The position numbers and the translations under genes are program-made. A stretch of DNA of 29,559 nucleotides from JAWLFY01 sp964462125 (GTDB lineage Bacteria; Planctomycetota; Planctomycetia; Pirellulales; Pirellulaceae): assembly GCA_964462125.1 (NCBI GenBank), contig CAYWXT010000040.1, positions 1 through 29,559 on the forward strand, given 5' to 3'. Below, piece after piece: positions 23,365 through 29,559 of this stretch; position 1 is the first letter of the stretch, and each line of letters begins with the position of its first letter. Below the pieces are notes generated by a model. The model saw nothing but the letters and a program-made list of their open reading frames with translations, had not been told where the DNA came from and did no database searches.

Positions 23365-24636
23365 ATGCTGACTTCCGCCCAATCGATCGTGCGCTATGAC
23401 TTTCACCAGGGGGCGGTGATCCCGGACCGGCTGACACGAGCGGCGCATCGCCACTACCTCCGCGCCGCCCAGGCCATGTTGTCACTCTACCATCGCGGCA
23501 GCGGGGAAACCCGGCAAGCCTTACATCGTAAAGTCGACGCCATCCTCGACCGGCTCGGAGACTGCCCTCCCCGACGCGCCGCCGCATTCTGCAAACTTCT
23601 CGATGATCGTTCCGACTATCACACCAGTCGCGGCAAGGCGGCAGCCCTGCGACGGCGCGTCTTCACCACCGCGGCAAAGCTGCATCCAGCCGTCGAGCGA
23701 CCGCTGACGCTCTTGGAGAATTCGACCGACAACGTTCGTGCTCAGGTCGCCGAGGCGATCGGCAAACCATGGCGAGAGATCGAGTTGGAACTGTTCGCCG
23801 ACGTGATCGAGTTGCAAACCCTGCGTGAGTTCCAGGTGAGCGAGGAGTTCGCCGCGACAGATCTGCTCTCGGCCTACAACGTGGGCCAGACCCAGGCGGC
23901 ACTCTACCGAGCCACCCGGATGACCGTGTGGGCCCGCGAAGACCTGAAAACGATCGTGCGGCAAGCGAAACTGGCGGGCTTGATGCACCGCATCGCTCGG
24001 ATCGACGAAGCGTCGCCGGTCGGCAAGGCCAACGCCCCCGCTGCGACCTATCGACTTGAGTTCGACGGCCCCGCCTCGTCGTTGAGACAAACATGGCGTT
24101 ACGGCGTCCGATTCGCGCGTCTGTTGCCGGTGCTGCTCGCCTGTCGACACTGGAAGCTCACCGCCGATGTCCTCGGCCCAGGGCCAAATGGCCAGCGTGA
24201 CCGAACCTTCCAGTTGGAACTCTCGCCAAGGGACGGATTGACCAGCCCCCATCACCCGCCCGACGACTTTGACTCCGAGATGGAGCGGGCGATTGACGAC
24301 GCCTGGCATCGGGCGCCCCCGCCAGGCTGGACCTTATCGCGGGAGTCGGAGTTGTTGCATGTCGGTCAAACTGTGCTGACTCCCGACTTCGTGCTCCGGC
24401 GACGTGATCGGCCGGACGAACCGATTTACGTGGAACTGATCGGATTCTGGACCCCGGAATATCTCCGGAAAAAAGCGATGCGGCTGGAGCAGTTTCGCAA
24501 CTATCCCTGGATCGTGATCGTCCCGCCGAGTCGCCGGCTCGAACTCCCCGAGGGGACGGCAATCCTGCCGTTGAGTGGTAAGTTTTACCCCCCAAGTCTG
24601 GTCGAACTCGCCGAGTCGATCCTCGGGACGATCTAA
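23365..24636 (+). CDS. DUF790 / Bax1-type nuclease
   Basis: The 423-residue protein matches the DUF790 family, whose archaeal member Bax1 binds XPB and cuts DNA near its junctions. The N-terminal two thirds are mostly helical (FCKLLDDRSDYHTSR, LFADVIELQTLREF, LLSAYNVGQTQAALYRATRMTVWA). The C-terminal nuclease-like core contains TPDFVLRR with D341, the acidic residue E357 in YVELIGFWTPEYLRKKA, and nearby lysines (KKA), the pattern of a PD-(D/E)xK-like site. The open frame continues upstream through the palindromic element to 23065, but that part overlaps the XPB gene in another frame and encodes repeat-derived residues, so ATG 23365 is chosen. Co-localisation with the XPB gene supports a helicase-nuclease pair. 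Confidence 0.9.
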   Translation: MLTSAQSIVRYDFHQGAVIPDRLTRAAHRHYLRAAQAMLSLYHRGSGETRQALHRKVDAILDRLGDCPPRRAAAFCKLLDDRSDYHTSRGKAAALRRRVFTTAAKLHPAVERPLTLLENSTDNVRAQVAEAIGKPWREIELELFADVIELQTLREFQVSEEFAATDLLSAYNVGQTQAALYRATRMTVWAREDLKTIVRQAKLAGLMHRIARIDEASPVGKANAPAATYRLEFDGPASSLRQTWRYGVRFARLLPVLLACRHWKLTADVLGPGPNGQRDRTFQLELSPRDGLTSPHHPPDDFDSEMERAIDDAWHRAPPPGWTLSRESELLHVGQTVLTPDFVLRRRDRPDEPIYVELIGFWTPEYLRKKAMRLEQFRNYPWIVIVPPSRRLELPEGTAILPLSGKFYPPSLVELAESILGTI

Positions 24637-24768
24637 CTGGACAGCGCGAGGCTTTGGTTTCTCAAATTGAGCCTCACCGGCATCCTTTCATGATAGGACG
24701 CAATTTCGTTAGAATTGCGCACCGCAGAGGTCGGAATTCGGTTTGGATGCAACAGTGGACCAACAGGG

Positions 24769-27210
24769 ATGGCTAGAAAGAACAAGGGGAAGGGAAAGCA
24801 GCGGAAGCCAAAACGGCGTGCGCCACGGCAAACCGTCGCCCGGTCGCCGGACGGCCTCAAAAAGCGGCTCGACCGAAAACGCCCGATCGCTGCCCCTGCC
24901 GAGCCGCCCGAAGACGTCGCGGTGTTCGACGCCACGGTCCGCTCCACGCTTCCCTCGGAAGTGGCCGACCAAGCCAAATCGGTCAGCGAATCGTTGCGGC
25001 TGGTGAGCGAGTCGCACGACGCCGACGCCCTCGAGCGGATCCGCGAGATCCCGCGGCGAAGTCCCTTGAGCGAGTGGCGGCTGTTCATTCGTGGCCTGGT
25101 CGACTGGTACGCCAGGCGCATCGATGCGGCGGCCGAGTCATGGAGCCGGCTCGACGACTCTCGCAGACCCGCCCGCATCGCAGCCACCCTGCAAGCATCA
25201 CTCCGAGAAGATCTCGGCGCCGCCGACGGTCCCGCCCACACGTCGGCGGCGAAGCTGGTGCGAACACTGCGGATCGAACGGCCGGCGATCCGAGAGGCTG
25301 CGGCCAAACTCACGCACCTCCGTGAACCGAAAGACTTGACCATCAGCGACGTCACGATCGCTTGGTTGAAGCCGTTCGTGAACGAGTATCGCTCGGTGGA
25401 GCCCGACTTCATTCGCGCCATCGAAGCCGCAGCCTTGCACCGCGCCTCGGCCCAGCCGTACGTCGATCTGTTTGCCATGGCGACCCGGACATTTCGCGGG
25501 CCCGATCACGACCCCAGCTCCACGCTGCGGCAAAGCCACTACGAACGAAAGTTCGAAGGCGGCGACGACAAGGCGGACCGGCTCCGGAATTTCTATCTCA
25601 CCGACGGTTTGCCGAACTACGATCGGATCAGTCCCGCGGTCCGCAATGCGATGATCAGCCACCTTTATTTGGAGGAGGCACTGGACGAAATTGTTCCGCC
25701 GTCACCCGGTGGCTTCCTGGGGGCGCTGATGGCCTTCATCCCCGACGAGGATTCCAAGCGGGTGGAGCAGTGCTTCCAAAAGGCGATCAAGGCCTATCCG
25801 GCCCACCGCAAGGCCCACCGCGAACTCGTCGACTGGGTCAAGTTGCACGCCGAGAACGAGCGCGCCAAAAAGGCCGAGCGTGAGCGATTCGCCAAGAAGC
25901 TTCCAGCAATCATGGTGAATTGGAGCCAATCACTTCCCGACGATATCGAACCCCGTTTGTGGCTCGTCGATCACCTGCTGGAGAACGAGCAACTCGATGA
26001 CGCCAAGCCCCACGTGGAGTGGCTGTCGGCATCCCGCCACGAAGATCCCCGAGTGCGGGCCACCCCCTGGAAATGGCAGGTCCTGGAGGCGATGAGGCTC
26101 TGTCGCCGTAAGAGCTGGCTGGCCCAGGTCCCACAGCACCTCGATGCGGCCGAGTCGCTGTGGCCCGACTGGCTCTCCCGAGATTGGCTCCCTTACCTGC
26201 GCGCCGCCTACAGCCTGCGACGAGGCGACGAGGATGCCTACCAAACCCAACGCCAGGCGATCCGTGAGGCGGCGGCCGCCAGGGGAAATGCCTCAGCCGC
26301 CGACGGTCCACCCCCCACCCGCGGCCCGCTGACAGATGCTGTGATGATGCTAGCCGCCGCCCAGCGGATGCGAATCCCGGCAGCGGAACTGAAGGTGATT
26401 CGCCAACCGGTCGACCAAGCCGTCGCGAACCTGAAATCGGTCACGCTCGACGATCTCCTCGCCGCCGGCGTTTTCTTCTGGGATCTGCACCGCACCTCAC
26501 TCCTCTACCCCGCCTACCGGATGCACGGCAGCAAGCTGGGACGTGAACTCGTCACCCGCATCAATGCGGTCCGCAAATTCCCCAAGGGATCGGCCGAGTC
26601 GGCGGTGCTGTGGATGTCCCAGCACCAGTTCTGGCCAACAAACCACGGCTCAGGACTGCCTCGATTTTTGAACAGATGGTCCTCCGATTCCCCCTATGTC
26701 GCCGCCGCCATGGTGCAGGCAATCCTGCTGGCACGCTACGGCGACCGGGAGTTGGGCCAGATGAAAGACAAGATCGAATTCGTGCGGGAGTCGGCAAAGA
26801 CAGTCCCCGACCGCTTTTATCGGTACTGGTTCGAACAGCTTGCCGAGCAGGCAGAGCAGGCGATTCAGTGCTCCAAACGCCCCTCAGGGATGTTCCCCGA
26901 CCTCGACCAGTTCGCGGAGATGGTGGATCGCTTCCGAGGTGGCTTCGAGGATGAGTGGGACGACGACGATGAGGAGGACGAAGGGGCTTACGGTTGGTAC
27001 CCGGAGGAACCCGATGCTGAAGAAGAACACGACTTCTTCCAGGCGAATGACCCCGGTGACGATCACCCCATCCCCACCGCCCGCCTCGACGCATTCGGCC
27101 AACCGCAGCCGGTGCCAAAGCCTCGAGGTGCCGAGATCCCGCGTGACCCCGAAGCCCGGCGACATCGCCCCAAGAACCCGCTGGACAAGAAAAAAGGACG
27201 CCGCAGATGA
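24769..27210 (+). CDS. Large helical protein at head of an Hsp70 operon
   Basis: The 813-residue protein has no family I recognise. Residues 1-45 are strongly basic (KNKGKGKQRKPKRRAPR), the middle (about 60-715) is almost entirely predicted helix with repeated amphipathic pairs that suggest a TPR-like or other helical-repeat scaffold, residues about 720-765 are very acidic with DEWDDDDEEDE, and the end is basic again (DPEARRHRPKNPLDKKKGRRR). No signal peptide or membrane segment is seen, so it is probably cytoplasmic. Its stop overlaps the ATG of a J-domain gene by 4 nt, followed by GrpE-like and Hsp70 genes, so it may be a client adaptor or co-chaperone. ATG 24769 is chosen; the open frame begins earlier at a TTG (24715). 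Confidence 0.82.
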   Translation: MARKNKGKGKQRKPKRRAPRQTVARSPDGLKKRLDRKRPIAAPAEPPEDVAVFDATVRSTLPSEVADQAKSVSESLRLVSESHDADALERIREIPRRSPLSEWRLFIRGLVDWYARRIDAAAESWSRLDDSRRPARIAATLQASLREDLGAADGPAHTSAAKLVRTLRIERPAIREAAAKLTHLREPKDLTISDVTIAWLKPFVNEYRSVEPDFIRAIEAAALHRASAQPYVDLFAMATRTFRGPDHDPSSTLRQSHYERKFEGGDDKADRLRNFYLTDGLPNYDRISPAVRNAMISHLYLEEALDEIVPPSPGGFLGALMAFIPDEDSKRVEQCFQKAIKAYPAHRKAHRELVDWVKLHAENERAKKAERERFAKKLPAIMVNWSQSLPDDIEPRLWLVDHLLENEQLDDAKPHVEWLSASRHEDPRVRATPWKWQVLEAMRLCRRKSWLAQVPQHLDAAESLWPDWLSRDWLPYLRAAYSLRRGDEDAYQTQRQAIREAAAARGNASAADGPPPTRGPLTDAVMMLAAAQRMRIPAAELKVIRQPVDQAVANLKSVTLDDLLAAGVFFWDLHRTSLLYPAYRMHGSKLGRELVTRINAVRKFPKGSAESAVLWMSQHQFWPTNHGSGLPRFLNRWSSDSPYVAAAMVQAILLARYGDRELGQMKDKIEFVRESAKTVPDRFYRYWFEQLAEQAEQAIQCSKRPSGMFPDLDQFAEMVDRFRGGFEDEWDDDDEEDEGAYGWYPEEPDAEEEHDFFQANDPGDDHPIPTARLDAFGQPQPVPKPRGAEIPRDPEARRHRPKNPLDKKKGRRR

Positions 27211-27572
27211 AGGCGAATTCCAAGCCACAATCAAACCAAGATCCCTTCTCCGTACTCGGCCTGCCTCCCGGGGCCGACCAGGATCGGGTGCGGGCACGAT
27301 ATTTGGAACTCGTCAAACGGCATCCGCCAGAACGGGATCCCGAAAAATTCCGTGAGCTGCACCGTGCCTACGAGGCCGCTCGCGACCCGCTGACCATCGC
27401 CGAGCGGCTCGTCCGTTCGGATATCGACGACGAACCGCAGCCTTGGGCCGAGATCATCGACGAACACCGCAGCCGGCCCCCGCGCCTGAACTCCGACCTC
27501 CTGCTCAGCCTCGGCAATCGATCCGCCGCTGGCCAGCGGGACGGGCAAGGAACAGATGCAGACCCATCATGA
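27207..27572 (+). CDS. J-domain protein with HPP in place of HPD
   Basis: The 121-residue protein has an N-terminal J-domain (residues about 12-60): DPFSVLGLPPGADQDRVRARYLELVKRHPP and a helix IV region EKFRELHRAYEAARDP. The invariant HPD tripeptide that triggers Hsp70 ATP hydrolysis reads H39-P40-P41, followed by glutamate and then RDPEKF. The rest is a short charged tail (to residue 121) without Gly/Phe or zinc-finger regions, so it is a class C-like J-protein. AAGGA lies about 9 nt before the ATG, which overlaps the preceding stop (ATGA). It precedes a GrpE-like gene with another 4-nt overlap, so the three are translationally coupled. Whether it still stimulates Hsp70 is open. Confidence 0.88.
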   Translation: MKANSKPQSNQDPFSVLGLPPGADQDRVRARYLELVKRHPPERDPEKFRELHRAYEAARDPLTIAERLVRSDIDDEPQPWAEIIDEHRSRPPRLNSDLLLSLGNRSAAGQRDGQGTDADPS

Positions 27573-28483
27573 CTGAATTCCCCTTCCGAGATCCCGACAC
27601 GCCCCACGATCCGCCCGAACAGCGCTCCCTCCTCTGGCGCCCCGAAGAACCTGCGCCCCCTGAGGTGGGCGAACAAGCGGAGAATACGCAACCGGCGGCG
27701 GACGCCACAGCCGACGACAACAGCGATGTCGACACCGGCGAGCCAGCCGAATCGGAGGCCACCGCCGAACAGCCCTCCGACGCCGCGGCCGAGCCCCAGT
27801 TCGGACTGCTCGATATCGTTGAAGCCTTCACAGCCCTGCGCCACGAATACCGCACGAACACTCGCGAGAACCGCCAATTGACGGAACTGCTCCAATCCGC
27901 GGTGCGGCGGTTGGATGATCTCTCGCGAAAGATCTCCCAAGCCACCGCCGCGGCGGCCGAAGCCGATTCCGATCGCCCGGCGCAAGATCGCCTCTGGGTC
28001 GATACGCTTGTGGAAATCGATCTCAGTTTGACCCGGGCCGTCGAAGCGACCGAACGCTCCATCGGCAGGATGGGAGTCGGCGACGAGGCGGCCGACGATT
28101 GGCAGACGCTTGAACAGGAGGTGACCGCAAGTTTCGACGCCCTGGGACCCCTTCGCCGTTGGACCACTCGCAGGTTCTTCGAGGACGTGCGAAGGACAAT
28201 CCGCGAAAAGGCCGACGCGGCGCGAGCTCGGCCCGTTGAAAGCCCGACGGCCGAAGGGCTGCGAATGGTCGTCCGTCGCGTCCGTCATCTGTTGCGCGAA
28301 CATCAAATCGAACGCATTGACACCCTCGGCGCCCCGTTCGACGCGGAAAGTATGAATGCGGTCGAGGCGATCGAAACGGCCGCGCAACCACCGGGCACCG
28401 TACTTCGGCAATTGAACCCCGCATACCGCTGGCGCAGCAAACTGATCCGCTACGCCGAAGTCTGTGTCACCCAGTCCCCCTAG
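27569..28483 (+). CDS. GrpE-like nucleotide exchange factor with acidic N-terminal extension
   Basis: The 304-residue protein begins with about 75 residues of acidic, Ala/Pro-rich low-complexity sequence, then has a helical part (residues about 80-140, with ALRHEYRTNTRENRQLTELLQSAVRRLDDLSRKI suited to a coiled coil), a second helical part, and a C-terminal beta-rich segment (LGAPFDAESMNAVEAI, PPGTVLRQLNPAYRWRSKLIRYAEVCV) that follows the GrpE beta-domain pattern of GxxFDP..AV, GTV and a final Y.W....R.A.V.V strand. GrpE drives ADP release from Hsp70 and is normally about 180-200 residues, so this form is longer. The ATG overlaps the J-protein stop (ATGA). The Hsp70 gene follows after 97 nt. 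Assignment is by C-terminal pattern plus context. Confidence 0.83.
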   Translation: MTEFPFRDPDTPHDPPEQRSLLWRPEEPAPPEVGEQAENTQPAADATADDNSDVDTGEPAESEATAEQPSDAAAEPQFGLLDIVEAFTALRHEYRTNTRENRQLTELLQSAVRRLDDLSRKISQATAAAAEADSDRPAQDRLWVDTLVEIDLSLTRAVEATERSIGRMGVGDEAADDWQTLEQEVTASFDALGPLRRWTTRRFFEDVRRTIREKADAARARPVESPTAEGLRMVVRRVRHLLREHQIERIDTLGAPFDAESMNAVEAIETAAQPPGTVLRQLNPAYRWRSKLIRYAEVCVTQSP

Positions 28484-28580
28484 TACGTCCGACCCGCCGG
28501 GCCGGACCGTCACCCATCCGTCCACCTCACCGACGCGACCAGTAAGCGTCACGAGGTTTTCACCAACCTTGAACGAAGCG

Positions 28581-29559
28581 ATGAGCGAATTCGAATTCCA
28601 GAACCCTGTCATTGGGATCGATCTCGGAACAACCAACAGTGTTGTCGCTGCCGTGATCGACGGTCGTCCGGAAGTGCTTGCTGACCCGGAGGCTGGTGCG
28701 ATCCTCCCTTCGGTTGTCGGGATCGACCCAGCCGGGCAACTGATCACCGGTGAGGTCGCTCGAAACCAGTTGGCAGCGTTTCCTGGACAGACCCAGGCGT
28801 CGGTCAAGCGTCACATGGGGTCGATGGAAAAACTTCGCCTGGGCGAGCAATCCTTCACGCCGCCCGAAATCAGCGCCATGATCCTGCGGCGTCTTCGTGA
28901 CCGCGCCTCAGCCCGACTGGGGACCGAAGTTTCCCGTGCCGTGATCACCGTTCCCGCCTTCTTTGACGAGAACCAGCGTCAAGCGACCCGCGAGGCCGGG
29001 GAGCTGGCTGGATTGAAGGTCGAGCGGATCATCAACGAACCGACCGCCGCCACACTCGTCTACCATGCCGGCTCCGATCGTCGGCAGCACATCGTCGTCT
29101 ATGACTTTGGCGGCGGCACCTTTGACGTCTCGATCGTCCGCATGGAGGCGGGGGTCGTTGAAGTGCTTAGCAGTAAAGGGGACACGCAGCTCGGTGGGGA
29201 CGACCTCGACGCCCTGTTGCTCAAGCATGTCGCCGATCTGTTCTTAACCGAACACGACCTCGACTTACGCAACGATCCCGGAACCCGTTGGCGGTTGCTC
29301 CGCGCCTGCGAGCAAGCCAAGTGCAATCTCTCCAGCGAGCCCAGCGCCACGATTGCCGAAGAGTTCATCGCCGAGAAAGACGGCCAACCGCTGAACATGA
29401 ACATCACGGTGACGCGGACTGAGTACGCGGAGATGATCGCCGGCTTGGTCGACCAAACGATCGAATGCGTCGACGCCGCACTCCGCGACGCGAAACTCAA
29501 GGCCAACGAGATCGATGACCTGGTGCTGGTCGGCGGCACGACACGAACGCCGCTGATCC
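28581..29559 (+). CDS. Hsp70-family chaperone (DnaK-like), 3' truncated by window edge
   Basis: The 326 visible residues cover most of the ATPase domain. Phosphate motif 1 is IGIDLGTTNS at 11-20, the catalytic-lysine region is SVKRHMGS with K76, connect 1 is INEPTAA at 151-157, phosphate motif 2 is DFGGGTFD at 175-182, and the adenosine motif VGGTTRTP begins at about 317. Compared with canonical DnaK the segment after phosphate motif 1 is shorter and some loops differ, suggesting a specialised paralogue rather than the main DnaK, but this needs comparison. The gene continues past the window, so the substrate-binding domain is not seen. It is the last gene in the visible TPR-like/J/GrpE operon. 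The ATG at 28581 has no strong ribosome binding site; a TTG at 28569 is an alternative. Confidence 0.94.
   Translation, partial: MSEFEFQNPVIGIDLGTTNSVVAAVIDGRPEVLADPEAGAILPSVVGIDPAGQLITGEVARNQLAAFPGQTQASVKRHMGSMEKLRLGEQSFTPPEISAMILRRLRDRASARLGTEVSRAVITVPAFFDENQRQATREAGELAGLKVERIINEPTAATLVYHAGSDRRQHIVVYDFGGGTFDVSIVRMEAGVVEVLSSKGDTQLGGDDLDALLLKHVADLFLTEHDLDLRNDPGTRWRLLRACEQAKCNLSSEPSATIAEEFIAEKDGQPLNMNITVTRTEYAEMIAGLVDQTIECVDAALRDAKLKANEIDDLVLVGGTTRTPLI

Noticed and set aside
27368..28807. 479-residue minus-strand open frame over the J, GrpE and Hsp70 genes
   Set aside because: Gly/Arg-rich antisense translation across three real genes with conserved motifs.

Overview
The window is a high-GC bacterial chromosome segment that reads as a planctomycete, most likely of the Pirellulales (Rhodopirellula-like) group. 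The assignment is an inference from gene content: a 1251-residue PVC-type secreted dehydrogenase with a CxxCH heme site, a ThuA protein, a Tat-exported Gfo/Idh/MocA oxidoreductase, an iduronate-sulfatase-like enzyme, weak or absent Shine-Dalgarno signals at many starts, and palindromic elements built on ACAGGCT/AGCCTGT in gene 3' regions. I saw no rRNA, tRNA, CRISPR array, transposase or phage gene.

Layout. 1-2349 is the housekeeping translation block tsf (5' truncated), pyrH, frr, with a strong intrinsic terminator between tsf and pyrH. 2394-3839 encodes a double zinc-ribbon multi-pass membrane protein. 3964-5604 (minus) holds a Tat-exported predicted beta-propeller protein and a small two-helix membrane protein. 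5779-7623 (plus) holds a class V aminotransferase-fold enzyme and coaD; a PAP2-family membrane phosphatase lies convergent to it. 8870-13464 (minus) is a ThuA gene followed by the giant SGNH/dehydrogenase/cytochrome c protein. 13641-14114 is an FxsA-like membrane protein. 14205-16809 (minus) is an NHL-repeat protein followed by the Gfo/Idh oxidoreductase. 16838-18855 (plus) is a PGPGW-like membrane protein overlapping a sulfatase.

18917-24636 is a nucleic-acid module: an SNF2 helicase with a SWIM zinc finger, divergent from an XPB-like helicase, which is followed by a DUF790/Bax1-type nuclease. XPB and Bax1 homologues are known as a helicase-nuclease pair in archaea, so this looks like a DNA-processing locus. 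Palindromic elements sit directly after both helicase genes.

24769-29559 is a compact plus-strand chaperone operon: a large helical protein with charged ends, a J-domain protein whose HPD motif reads HPP, a GrpE-like protein with an acidic N-terminal extension, and an Hsp70 cut by the window end. The first three overlap by 4 nt. This appears to be a specialised Hsp70 system and, with the XPB/Bax1 locus, is the most interesting content.

The secreted enzymes in the middle (dehydrogenase, ThuA, Gfo/Idh, NHL, sulfatase, Tat propeller) fit a lifestyle of breaking down sulfated or oxidised polysaccharides at the cell envelope; their substrates cannot be read from the sequence.
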